Source of the DNA: JBCBSP01 sp039819095
GTDB taxonomy: Bacteria > Pseudomonadota > Alphaproteobacteria > Caulobacterales > Maricaulaceae
NCBI GenBank assembly: GCA_039819095.1
Contig: JBCBSP010000006.1
Span: 62,001-126,000, forward strand
Length of the DNA stretch: 64,000 nt
Reading direction: 5' to 3'
Shown here: positions 55,145 to 63,724 of the stretch, piece by piece
Position numbering within the stretch: position 1 is the stretch's first letter
Layout: each line of letters opens with the position of its first letter
Notes under the pieces: model-generated
The model's database searches: none
What the model was told of the DNA's origin: nothing
What the model saw: only the letters and a program-made list of their open reading frames with translations
Position numbers and translations under genes: made by a program

Positions 55145-55228
55145 CCGGGCCTTGACTAACCCATGCTGGCCGACTGCGAGCAGGCAGCCCTTGCAAGAGC
55201 GATGCTGGACGGCTAATTCAATCAGGCG

Positions 55229-55245
55229 ACGTTATGATATAACGT
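55229..55245. promoter_or_regulatory. Zur box
   Basis: ACGTTAT-GAT-ATAACGT is a perfect 17-bp palindrome containing the GTTAT-N3-ATAAC core of alphaproteobacterial Zur sites. It is centred about 66 bp before the GTG start of the ZIP gene and next to no other start. Confidence 0.85.
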
Positions 55246-55302
55246 AGTTTCTCCCGGATGCGTTTCGCCGGGTGCGCGTATTGAATAAGGCTGGCTGCTT
55301 CG

Positions 55303-56175
55303 GTGTCTCCGCTCTTTTTGCCCATCGCATTCGGCCTTGCCGCCGCGGCTGTCTGCCTTCTGGCCGTGGTGCTGGTGCGCATGGCGAGCGGGTTCACGCG
55401 CGCCAATGCGCCCCTCTTCGCCGCCTTTGCGGCCGGCCTGGTGATCTCCGTCGCCATCCTGCACATGATGCCGGAAGCGCTGAATTCGGCGCCGAACGCC
55501 CCGCTGCTCATCCTGGCGGGCTTCGCCGGCGGCTTCATTCTGCACCGGCTGATCGAGGCCGGCGCGCACCTCTCCGGCGCCGGCGAGGAACGTCGCATCT
55601 CACTTCTGGCCATCGCGCCGGTGCTGGCGATCGCGTTGCATTCGCTTGTTGATGGCGGGGTTTATGCGATCAGCCTGACGGCGGACGCCTTCACCGGCAT
55701 GCAGGCCGTGCTTGGCCTGGTGATCCATGAGTTGCCCGAGACCGTGATCTGCTTCGTGCTGCTGCAGCGCGCCGGCCTGTCCGATCGGTCTGCGGGCTTA
55801 TGGGCCTTCCTGGCCGCCGGCGTCACGACGCTGGCCGCCACCCTGGTCGCTGCGCCCTTCGCCGTCAGCCTCAGCCCGGCGCTCCTGGGCGCGGCCTTCG
55901 CGGTGGTGGCGGGTCTGTTGCTTCATGTCGGGGCAGGCCATTTGCTGGCCGAAGCCGGAGAACGCGGCTGGCTGCGCGCCGCGCCGGCCCTGGCCGCCGG
56001 AGGCGCGCTGGCCGTCGCGATGAGCTTTGTCCATCTGCATCCCCATGGCGAGCATGACGGGCCGCATATCGGAGCGCCGCATTTCGGCCCGCATCTGCAC
56101 CATGATCATGACGATCACGACCACCCGCACCGCCACCCTGTCGCCTACACCCCGCCTGAAGGAGACCCGCAATGA
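55303..56175 (+). CDS. ZIP-family zinc permease
   Basis: 290 residues from a GTG at 55303. About eight helices; helix IV and V carry the metal residues HSLVDGG near residue 113 and VIHELPETV near 145, the ZIP signature. A His-rich tail (HLHHDHDDHDHPHRHP) at the C-terminus probably binds zinc. It imports Zn(II) into the cytoplasm. The Zur box upstream and the ZrgA-like gene overlapping by 4 bp argue for zinc rather than iron or manganese. Confidence 0.9.
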   Translation: MSPLFLPIAFGLAAAAVCLLAVVLVRMASGFTRANAPLFAAFAAGLVISVAILHMMPEALNSAPNAPLLILAGFAGGFILHRLIEAGAHLSGAGEERRISLLAIAPVLAIALHSLVDGGVYAISLTADAFTGMQAVLGLVIHELPETVICFVLLQRAGLSDRSAGLWAFLAAGVTTLAATLVAAPFAVSLSPALLGAAFAVVAGLLLHVGAGHLLAEAGERGWLRAAPALAAGGALAVAMSFVHLHPHGEHDGPHIGAPHFGPHLHHDHDDHDHPHRHPVAYTPPEGDPQ

Positions 56176-56819
56176 CAATCCGCGCCGTCCTCACCCTCGC
56201 CGTCAGCACGCTCGCTCTCAACAGTGCAGCCGCATCAGCGCAGCACGAGCATGGCCATGACCACGGGCATGACCATGATCACCCAGCGGGATCAGTCAGC
56301 CTCGGCGCGCATGTGCACGGCCTGGCGCAACTGGATGTCGCTGCTGACCGTGAAGGCCTTCTGGAAGCCATACTGATGAGCGCGGCCTACAATCTCGTCG
56401 GGTTCGAACGCGCGCCGAACAACGCTGAAGAGGCTGCTCTGGTCGCGGAGGCGCATACGGCGTTGTCCGGCGGCGCGCTTCTGGCGTTTAATGGCGAGGC
56501 GAGCTGCGAGCTGGTCGCGACGAATATTGAGGGCGGGCCTTCAACCGAGTTCGCCGGCGAGGACCATCACCACGATGATGATCACACGCATGACCATGCG
56601 CACGGCCACAGCGATAACGGTCACAGCCACGGCGAGGCCGATTTCGTAATCACCTGGACGTATGACTGCGCATCTCCGGCGCAGCTCGACACGATTGAGG
56701 CCGCAGGGCTGCTCAGCGCCTTTCCGGCGATCGAGACTTTGGAGCTGACCTATTTTGACGGTGAAGTCGCCGCTGCGGACACGCTGGACGCCGGTTCCAC
56801 GCGCCTGTCCTGGCGCTAG
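56172..56819 (+). CDS. ZrgA-like zinc-binding periplasmic protein (DUF2796)
   Basis: 215 residues with a signal peptide ending ASA-Q. Two His-rich clusters flank the DUF2796 core: HEHGHDHGHDHDH at the mature N-terminus and HHHDDDHTHDHAHGHSDNGHSH near residue 130. The SLGAHVHGLAQLDVA motif near 40 is the family hallmark. Vibrio ZrgA assists zinc uptake. ATGA overlap with the ZIP gene. A zinc chaperone feeding the ZIP permease is the natural reading. Confidence 0.88.
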   Translation: MTIRAVLTLAVSTLALNSAAASAQHEHGHDHGHDHDHPAGSVSLGAHVHGLAQLDVAADREGLLEAILMSAAYNLVGFERAPNNAEEAALVAEAHTALSGGALLAFNGEASCELVATNIEGGPSTEFAGEDHHHDDDHTHDHAHGHSDNGHSHGEADFVITWTYDCASPAQLDTIEAAGLLSAFPAIETLELTYFDGEVAAADTLDAGSTRLSWR

Positions 56820-56870
56820 CCTGCCGAAGAGGCCTTGCAGCGGGCGGCGTCAGCCCGCAAATTCAGGCCC

Positions 56871-57419
56871 ATGATGAAGCTGACACGACGCCTCGCCGCA
56901 CCGGCGCTCGCCCTTCTGCTCGCCGGGATCACAGCGCCGCTCGCAAGCGCGTTCGACGCGGAGGCTGAAACCGCCGAGCGCATTGATCTGACCTGGTTCG
57001 ATCTCCTGCCTGAAGGTGAGGCCCAGCGCATCGCGGAACTTCAGCAAATGCAGGCCTTTGTGTCCGGCATGGATCATTTCGGCTCCGAACGCATGCCGCA
57101 GATCCAGACCTTCAATGTGGTCGAAGAGCTGGATGGCCAGCGCGTGCGCCTTGGCGGCTATGTTCTGCCCTTCGACTTTTCCGGCTCCGGCGAGGTGTCC
57201 CGCTTTCTTCTGGTGCCCTATGTGGGCGCCTGCATTCATGTCCCTCCGCCGCCGCCCAACCAGCTGGTCTACGTGACCACGCAAGAGCCCATCGCGGTGG
57301 CGGGTCTGTGGGATCCGGTCTTCGCTGACGGGATCATGCGCACCAAGCGCCACGACAATGATCTGGGCGACACCGCCTATACGCTGGAGCTGATCGCGCT
57401 GACGCCCTACCGGCCCTGA
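56871..57419 (+). CDS. DUF3299 secreted protein
   Basis: 182 residues from the tandem ATG at 56871; signal peptide ends about LASA-FD. The core CIHVPPPPPNQLVYV near residue 125 and the RVRLGGYVLPFDFSG segment define DUF3299. Its members travel with DUF2796 (ZrgA) and membrane transporters in zinc-regulated loci. Periplasmic; molecular role unknown. It completes a three-gene zinc unit, 51 bp after the zrgA-like gene. Confidence 0.88.
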   Translation: MMKLTRRLAAPALALLLAGITAPLASAFDAEAETAERIDLTWFDLLPEGEAQRIAELQQMQAFVSGMDHFGSERMPQIQTFNVVEELDGQRVRLGGYVLPFDFSGSGEVSRFLLVPYVGACIHVPPPPPNQLVYVTTQEPIAVAGLWDPVFADGIMRTKRHDNDLGDTAYTLELIALTPYRP

Positions 57420-57652
57420 CCCATCCAGCGCAGCGCGCGATAAGCGGGCGCCGTTTCGGCGCCGTCGCGTCTCAATTCTTACCGCCTCGATCGCCCATGC
57501 TTCGCCGCGCCGGTCCGGGCTAGCACCATTCTTGCCCCTCCGGTTCTGGGGCCCGTCATGACTGTGCCAGCGCGGCACATTCGCAAGAGGGGGGCGACTG
57601 GGCGCAGCGCGGCGTCGTGGCGGGTCCCGCCTGCAAAGCATCACCAGACTGA
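57420..57652. ncRNA. Candidate structured RNA or 3' leader between DUF3299 gene and terminator
   Basis: The 233 bp before the terminator lack a gene but fold locally: TGTGCC-AGCGC-GGCACA (57563-57579), CCCCTC (57535-57540) pairing with GAGGGG (57587-57592) around it, and GGCGG-GTC-CCGCC (57619-57631). A promoter is not evident. It could be a small RNA or simply the 3' UTR of the zinc operon. I found no match to 6S, SRP, RNase P or tmRNA. Confidence 0.3.
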
Positions 57653-57684
57653 AAACGGCCGCCCCCAAGGGGCGGCCGTTTCTT
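57653..57684 (+). terminator. Strong Rho-independent terminator
   Basis: A 13-bp perfect stem AAACGGCCGCCCC-CAA-GGGGCGGCCGTTT is followed by TTTCTTT on the plus strand. It likely ends the zinc operon transcript. Confidence 0.85.
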
Positions 57685-57710
57685 TGCGCGGGCTTCGGTG
57701 ACAGCCAGAG

Positions 57711-57741
57711 AAAAGAAAAGGGGCGGCCCGAAGGCCGCCCC
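57711..57741 (-). terminator. Rho-independent terminator of the TonB receptor gene
   Basis: GGGGCGGCC-TTCG-GGCCGCCCC (57720-57741 on the minus strand) is followed by TTTTCTTTT. It lies 33 bp after the receptor stop codon. Confidence 0.87.
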
Positions 57742-57774
57742 AATCCTTGTCGTCCAGACTGCGTGTCCGAGCTC

Positions 57775-60700
57775 TTAGAACTCGTAACGCAGGCCGATGC
57801 GGATCTCGTAGACCGAGTCCAGCGCGTCGACCGTGTCAATCGGACGATCGTCAAACGCGTTGTACCGGTACACGCAGGCGGTGGCTGACGTACAAGCCGT
57901 CCGGTACTCGTCGCCGGACAGAGCCGGAGCCGCGTCGATGCCCACAGCGGTGACATCGGACGCACGAACCAGATCGGCTTCAACCACGGCAGCCTGGCCG
58001 CGACCGATGCCGTTGGTCTGAACACCCCAGTCGGAGTTGATCAGGTTCGGGAAGTTGATGATGTCGACAACGAACTCGAAATTGTTGTCGCCAACCCAGC
58101 GGTCAATGCCCGGAACACCTGGCAGTTCCTGCGTGAAGCGCAGATCCCACTGCTGGTTCCAAGCCGTCTTCGCGCTGTTGACCGACATGATCTGGCCTTC
58201 AGCCGCACCAGCCCGATCAGCAAAGGCGAAGAAGGCGTCAGTGTCAAAGCCGGTGGCGTAGACCACAGCCGGATCGCCACCGCGGTTCGGGATGTAGACC
58301 GGGTTGTTGTCGAACGGCTCTTCACCATCACCCGCGCGACCAAACAGTGAGAACTCGCCGTCGCTGTCCAGGTCGTAAGCCATGAAGTAGGGAAGGCCGG
58401 AACGCGCGGTTGCGAACACATCGACCCGGCTGGTCAAATCGCGGATGAACTCACGCTCATAAGACAGGCTCAGCTTGAAGCTGTCCTCGATCTCCCAGAA
58501 GGAGGTGCGAACTTCCGGATTGTTGCGGTCGATGGCCGAAATGCCGCGCCAGTTGGAGATGCCGCGCGAGGAGCCGCCTTCGGAGACCCAGTCGACATCC
58601 TGATAGGCGTAGCTGAACGCAAAGCCGAAGCCGTTATCGTACTCTTTAGCGATGCTGAACGTCAGAACGTGGCTTTCCGAACCGTCCGCATTGGTCAGCG
58701 AGGTGAGGTTGGAAATGCCAAGAGCTTCCAGATCGGCGTAGATCGTCCGGCCATCCGGGGCAACGCCGGTCGGCAGAGCCGCAGCCAGGTCCAGTTGAGC
58801 CCTGTTTTCCCAGATGAACGCATTCTGCGGAGCGGTGAAGAGATACTGCGCCGAGAGCAGGTAGCCATCACCCAAGTTCAGGCCAAACCGGTTCAGATCC
58901 AGCTCGTGATCGACCCGGAGCGAGAACTTCCAGTCTGCAGGAATTTCAAAGTCTTCGGCGATCACATCGATGACCGAACCCTCACCAGCGTTCGCCACAT
59001 CATCCAGCAGAGACTGCGGAATGTCGAACGAGGTGATCGGAACACCGCTCTGGAAACCGGAACCGGTCGGCTGTTGGTAAGAGTTAGAGATCCAGACCTG
59101 CGGGTTGCCGCCTGAGAACAGGCCGACACCGCCGGTAACCGTCGTACGGTCATTCGGCTCCCAGCGCGCGCTGAAGCGCGGCATGAACAAGTCTTTGCCA
59201 TTCAGGTTCTGGCCCGACGTATCCGCCCCGTAGATGCCGTCCAGCGTGCTGTTGAACGGCGGGGTGTCGTCCTGACTGAAGAACTCCCAACGGAAACCAC
59301 CGGAAACCTCCAGCGTGGGAAGCACTTGCCAGGTGTCCTGAGCAAACACGGTCCAACGCGTGGTGGTGAACGACGCCGCCGCATCGGCCTTGTTGTTCGA
59401 CAGGGCGTTAGCGTACCGGATGTCCGGCGTGTTGTTGATGATGTCGTCAACGTCGTTGTACCGGAAGCGACCATTGGCGCCGCCAGACAGGAACAGGTTG
59501 AAGAGCGAGTAGTCTTCATACTCGACACCAGCCGTGAACAGGTGGTCGCCCCAGGCGTAGTCACCCTGGAAGAAAAGCTGCGTGCGTTCGTCGTTGAACT
59601 CGTTCGCGTGACGGAAGCGGTCACAGCCGCCAGTGAAGAACTCACCGCCGCCGGAGATCAGACCTTCCATCGGCGAACCAACGAGCTCAGACGGCGACAG
59701 AGAGAACTCCAGCGCCGGCTGGTCAGAACCCGCGTTACAGATCTGGCCGCGAATGAACTCTTTGTAGTTATAGCGGATCGTGGTGGAGAAGCTGTCCGTC
59801 CAATCGGAGAAGAGCTGAGCGCTATAGGAGGTAAGCTCAACCGGGACCGCATACCAGGCCGACTGGAAGTTCTGCCGGCTTGTGTTGGTGCCCGTCTCGT
59901 CCGTCGTCTGGTAGGTGAAGGACGCGCGGTGATTGTCGGTGATGTTCCAGTCGATCTTGCCCAGAAGACGCTCAGAGGTCACCGGCGTGGAGACGGTGCC
60001 CGGGCGACCACCCATGTCGTAACCCAGGTTATCGATCACGAACTGGTTCAAGACGTCGTAGAAGTTCGGATCAATGCCGTCGCTGGTGTCGGAATTGATG
60101 AAGCTCTCGCCGGCGCCGGACTCAAACTCGTCGTAGGACACGAAGAAGAAGAGGCGATCCTTGATGATCGGACCACCAAGCGTGAAGCCGTATTCCTTCT
60201 CGTCGAACGGAGCGACCGTAACGGCCTGACCGTCGGTCTCGTCGCCGAAATAGCCTTCGTCCTGGTAGTAGTAGTAAAGGCTGCCATCGAACTCATTCGT
60301 ACCCGAGCGGGTCGTGATGTTCACCAGGCCGCCGGTGAAGCCGGAAGCGGTGACCGAGTAGTCGGAGGCCACAAGCGAGGCGGATTCAACAGCGTCCAGC
60401 GAGATCGGGGAGCGCTCGGTGGCGTAGGTGTTGGAGCCGAGACCGAAATCGTCCTGCTGCAGCGAACCGTCGATCGCCAGACCATTGAAGCGCGGGTTCA
60501 CGCCAGCGACGAAGAGCTGACCCTCGCCGGAGGAAAACGCCAGCGGATCGCGCACGAGAGTCGCGATCACGTCGCGGTTGGCGGCCGGCTGGTTGGCGAT
60601 GTCATCGGCGGTGAAGTTGGAGCCGACGCCATTGTTCAGATCGAGCGTATTGATCGCTTGTCCGGTGACAACGATCGTTTCAACAGCTTGCGGGTCCAAC

Positions 60701-61035
60701 GAAAAACGCAGCGGCGCCTGCGAGCCGGGGCGCAGATTCAAACCGGTCAGCGCGTCACCTTGGTAGCCTGGCGCCGTGATGGTCACGGTGTAAGGCCCGC
60801 CGACGCGAAGACCGGACTGGAAGAAGGCGCCGGTTTCATTAGTGACGGCGAGCGACGCGGTGCCTGAAGGCACGTGAACGATAGTCACCGTCGCACCGCT
60901 GATCGGCGCGCCCTGGGCGTCGCTAACCGAACCGCGAAGGTTCGAGGCGGTGGTTTGGGCGTGGACAGCGGCCGGAGCCAGCGCCAGAAGCGCGGCCGCC
61001 GAAGCGCCATATGCAAGCTTTTTGAAAAGAGCCAT
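57775..61035 (-). CDS. Oar-like TonB-dependent outer-membrane receptor with carboxypeptidase-regulatory domain
   Basis: 1086 residues from the ATG at 61035, with AAGGGGG upstream. A signal peptide ends AVHA-Q; residues about 25-105 form a carboxypeptidase regulatory-like (CarboxypepD_reg) domain (LRGSVSDAQGAPISGATVTIVH). A plug near 130-260 (NPRFNGLAIDGSLQQDDFG, VNITTRSGTNEFDGS) is followed by an outer-membrane barrel ending in the C-terminal aromatic RIGLRYEF. The pattern is that of Oar receptors, which take up peptides, proteins or large substrates. It has its own terminator. Probably highly expressed. Confidence 0.9.
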   Translation of the reverse strand: MALFKKLAYGASAAALLALAPAAVHAQTTASNLRGSVSDAQGAPISGATVTIVHVPSGTASLAVTNETGAFFQSGLRVGGPYTVTITAPGYQGDALTGLNLRPGSQAPLRFSLDPQAVETIVVTGQAINTLDLNNGVGSNFTADDIANQPAANRDVIATLVRDPLAFSSGEGQLFVAGVNPRFNGLAIDGSLQQDDFGLGSNTYATERSPISLDAVESASLVASDYSVTASGFTGGLVNITTRSGTNEFDGSLYYYYQDEGYFGDETDGQAVTVAPFDEKEYGFTLGGPIIKDRLFFFVSYDEFESGAGESFINSDTSDGIDPNFYDVLNQFVIDNLGYDMGGRPGTVSTPVTSERLLGKIDWNITDNHRASFTYQTTDETGTNTSRQNFQSAWYAVPVELTSYSAQLFSDWTDSFSTTIRYNYKEFIRGQICNAGSDQPALEFSLSPSELVGSPMEGLISGGGEFFTGGCDRFRHANEFNDERTQLFFQGDYAWGDHLFTAGVEYEDYSLFNLFLSGGANGRFRYNDVDDIINNTPDIRYANALSNNKADAAASFTTTRWTVFAQDTWQVLPTLEVSGGFRWEFFSQDDTPPFNSTLDGIYGADTSGQNLNGKDLFMPRFSARWEPNDRTTVTGGVGLFSGGNPQVWISNSYQQPTGSGFQSGVPITSFDIPQSLLDDVANAGEGSVIDVIAEDFEIPADWKFSLRVDHELDLNRFGLNLGDGYLLSAQYLFTAPQNAFIWENRAQLDLAAALPTGVAPDGRTIYADLEALGISNLTSLTNADGSESHVLTFSIAKEYDNGFGFAFSYAYQDVDWVSEGGSSRGISNWRGISAIDRNNPEVRTSFWEIEDSFKLSLSYEREFIRDLTSRVDVFATARSGLPYFMAYDLDSDGEFSLFGRAGDGEEPFDNNPVYIPNRGGDPAVVYATGFDTDAFFAFADRAGAAEGQIMSVNSAKTAWNQQWDLRFTQELPGVPGIDRWVGDNNFEFVVDIINFPNLINSDWGVQTNGIGRGQAAVVEADLVRASDVTAVGIDAAPALSGDEYRTACTSATACVYRYNAFDDRPIDTVDALDSVYEIRIGLRYEF

Positions 61036-61392
61036 GGGTGTGGTCCCCCTTAATCGACCAGAGAACGGAACGGACACTACGCCCGTATGCCGATGGGCCG
61101 GTTACGCGTGGACGTTCAAGGTTTGTTGACGGTTATGTGAAGCTTTTGCGACGTCGTAAAACAGCGTCCATCCGCCTACTGAGTGCATGGTTAACCGCAT
61201 ACCGCCTCAGAATCCCGTAAAAACAGGCGGTCCGGGCGATTGGTCGAGCCTGGGCCCAGAAAGTTTTCAGGTTTGATCCCTACCCCGTCAGCAGCGCGGA
61301 CTGAGCCTTGTTCATCCGGCGTTGCAGCCGCGCCACAGGCTTGGCTCTGCAAGCGCTTTGACACCGCCACTGGCCAGCGCCATGAAACAGGT
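61036..61392. other. Promoter region, no gene seen
   Basis: The 357 bp between the divergent TonB receptor and glycosyltransferase genes holds no supported ORF. The receptor's ribosome site is at 61040-61052. AT-rich stretches at 61112-61140 may hold its promoter. No riboswitch, tRNA or repeat was found. Confidence 0.4.
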
Positions 61393-62973
61393 ATGACCGA
61401 CTCACATGACATGGCGCACGCTTCCAGCGCGCTCTGGCGGCGCAACGATGCGAAAGCCGCAGCCTTCATTCTCGCCGGGCTGTTGATCCTGCGCCTGTTG
61501 GCCATCGCGATCGATCCGCACAGCCTGTATGCGGACGAGACCCAATACTGGCTTTGGTCGCAGAACTTTGACTGGGGTTATTTCTCAAAGCCCCCAATGA
61601 TCGCCTGGATCATCGCCCTGACAACAGGGCTGTTTGGCGATGCGGACTGGGCGGTGCGCCTGGCCGCGCCCTTTCTTCACACCGGCACGGCGATCTTCGT
61701 GGGGCTGACCACGCGCCGCTTATTCGGCGATGCAGCCGGCGCGGCTGCGGTGATCCTGTGGCTGGTCATGCCAGCGGTGTGGATGTCGGGCACGCTCATC
61801 ACCACGGACGGGCCGCTGGTCTTCTGCTGGAGCATCGGCCTTTACGCACTCGCGCGGCTGCGCGACGGCGCCGGCTGGACGTCTTCGGCGGTGCTGGGCC
61901 TGGCGGCCGGCTGCGCCTTCCTGGCCAAGTACGCAGCGATTTACTTCTTCATCGGCTGCGCGCTCGCCCTTTTGCTGGACGGACCGGCCCGGCGCGCACT
62001 GATCAGCCTGAAAGGCGTTCTGGCCGGACTGCTCGCCGCAGCGCTCATCGCGCCGAATCTGGCGTGGAACGCGGCCAATGATTTCGCCACGGTCTCCCAC
62101 ACCGCCGCGAACGCCAACTGGAGCGGCCCGCTCTTCAATCCCGGTGAAATGTTAAGCTTCATCGGCGAGCAGTTCGCCGTCTTCGGTCCCGTCGCCTTCG
62201 CCGTTCTGGTCATCGCGATCGTCACGGCGGCTCAGGCGTTCAACCGCAGCGATGACGCCCGACCGCGCCTTTTGCTGGCCGGATTCATCGTCCCGGCCCT
62301 GGCCATCGTGGCGCTGCAGGCCTTCATCAGCCGGGCGCACGCCAACTGGGCCGCCTCAGCCTATGTCGCTGGGACCATATTGATCGCTGTGTTTCTCACC
62401 AGCGGACCGGGATGGCGGCGCTGGGCGCTGTATGGATCGGTCGGACTGCATGCCGTCGCCGGTCTGGCCGCGATGGCGCTTGCTTTCAGCACGCCCTTAT
62501 CAACCGCGCTTGGCGTGTCGGACGGGTTCAAGCGCGTGCGCGAATGGCCGGCGACAGCCGCCGCGCTGGCGGTCGAGGCGGAACGCGCGGGCGTGGATGT
62601 CGTGGTCTTCGACAATCGCAATGATTTTCATCAGATGCAGCGCTATGGCGGGGCCATTAATGCGGAGCTCTTCATGTGGCTGCGCCATGGCGGGGCGCAT
62701 AATTTCGCCGAAGCGACCTGGCCCCTGCCCGCCGGTCATGCCGGATCGGTGCTCGTGGTCTCCGAACGTCACCATGAAATTCCGGTCCTGCGGCGTGATT
62801 TCGCAAGACTCGAACGGTTCGGCGAAATCCGCATCGACCATGGCGGAGCTGAACGCAAGGGCCCGCGCCACTACCGTCTTTTCATCGCCAGCGGGTACCA
62901 GCCCGTCGAGCGCACCGCCGAGTTCGAAGCCGAAATCGCACAAGCGATGGCGGTGCACCGCGAAACACCTTGA
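61393..62973 (+). CDS. ArnT/PMT-type glycosyltransferase, GT39 family
   Basis: 526 residues from the ATG at 61393. The first periplasmic loop has LYADETQYWLWSQNFDWGYFSKPPM, with the catalytic Asp-Glu of GT39/GT83 enzymes and the conserved Y-x-KPP. About 10-12 transmembrane helices and a C-terminal soluble domain of about 110 residues follow. These enzymes move a sugar from polyprenyl phosphate to lipid A, protein or glycan on the periplasmic side; acceptor unknown. It is alone between divergent and convergent neighbours. Confidence 0.85.
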   Translation: MTDSHDMAHASSALWRRNDAKAAAFILAGLLILRLLAIAIDPHSLYADETQYWLWSQNFDWGYFSKPPMIAWIIALTTGLFGDADWAVRLAAPFLHTGTAIFVGLTTRRLFGDAAGAAAVILWLVMPAVWMSGTLITTDGPLVFCWSIGLYALARLRDGAGWTSSAVLGLAAGCAFLAKYAAIYFFIGCALALLLDGPARRALISLKGVLAGLLAAALIAPNLAWNAANDFATVSHTAANANWSGPLFNPGEMLSFIGEQFAVFGPVAFAVLVIAIVTAAQAFNRSDDARPRLLLAGFIVPALAIVALQAFISRAHANWAASAYVAGTILIAVFLTSGPGWRRWALYGSVGLHAVAGLAAMALAFSTPLSTALGVSDGFKRVREWPATAAALAVEAERAGVDVVVFDNRNDFHQMQRYGGAINAELFMWLRHGGAHNFAEATWPLPAGHAGSVLVVSERHHEIPVLRRDFARLERFGEIRIDHGGAERKGPRHYRLFIASGYQPVERTAEFEAEIAQAMAVHRETP

Positions 62974-62980
62974 TCCTCGG

Positions 62981-63622
62981 CTAGTTCAGACCACCCGCCT
63001 CATCGCCCCAGAGCTCGCGCAGACGCTGGTCGCGGCGGCAACCGAAGCGGTAACGCTGATAGCGGATCGGATTCTTCACCGCATAGTCCTGATGATAATC
63101 TTCAGCCGGCCAGAATGCCCCAGCCGCTTCAATGCGCACCGCAATCGGCTCGTCAAACCGCGCCGCAACCGTCTCGCTTGAGCTGCGCGCCAGCGCGGCC
63201 TGCTCATCCGTGGTGGCGAAGATGCGCGGCATATAGGCCTCGCCGCGATCGCAGAACTGGCCGGTTCCATCCAGCGGATCGACCGTGCGCCAGTAATGAT
63301 AGAGCAAGTCGCCATAGCTGATGACCCCAGGGTCATACTCGATGCGGACCGCCTCGACATGACCGGTTCCGCCACGAACGACCTGACGATAGCTGGGCGC
63401 TTCGACATCGCCCCCGGTGAAACCTGAGACCGCGTCGAGCACGCCGTCGAGTTTCTCGAAATCAGCCTCGGTGCACCAGAAACACCCGGAGGCGAGGATC
63501 GCGACTTCGGCGCCTTCCGGCGTATTGAACCGAGGCTGCGATGCGGCTTCAGACGAGTTGGCGGGGGCCGGCGCGCAGGCGGCGAGCAGGGCGGTTGCGG
63601 CGAACAGGGTGCGGAGGATCAT
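62981..63622 (-). CDS. msrA: Peptide-methionine (S)-S-oxide reductase (lipoprotein form)
   Basis: 213 residues from the ATG at 63622. A lipobox LLAAC near residue 15 predicts export and anchoring. The MsrA domain starts with the nucleophile in SGCFWCTEADFEKL near 47, with GYRQVV-like VEAPSYRQVVRGGTGHVEAVRI near 75, YWRTVDPLDGTGQFCDRGEAYMPRIF near 110. It repairs oxidised methionines in envelope proteins. MsrB is not adjacent. A single Cys near the C-terminus (RFGCRRDQRL) could be the resolving one. Confidence 0.93.
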   Translation of the reverse strand: MILRTLFAATALLAACAPAPANSSEAASQPRFNTPEGAEVAILASGCFWCTEADFEKLDGVLDAVSGFTGGDVEAPSYRQVVRGGTGHVEAVRIEYDPGVISYGDLLYHYWRTVDPLDGTGQFCDRGEAYMPRIFATTDEQAALARSSSETVAARFDEPIAVRIEAAGAFWPAEDYHQDYAVKNPIRYQRYRFGCRRDQRLRELWGDEAGGLN

Positions 63623-63724
63623 GGGGGCGCTGACCTTTGCGGCAGATATCGACCGGACAGGAGACGAGCCGGCTTGCCCATTTGATCTGGCGCGATGTCG
63701 CCCCGGCGGCAACTCAACACCACT

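Noticed and set aside
59326..60867. 513-codon open frame antisense to the TonB receptor gene
   Set aside because: It lies wholly within the receptor gene on the opposite strand, has no recognisable domain and has the residue composition expected of a GC-rich antisense frame.
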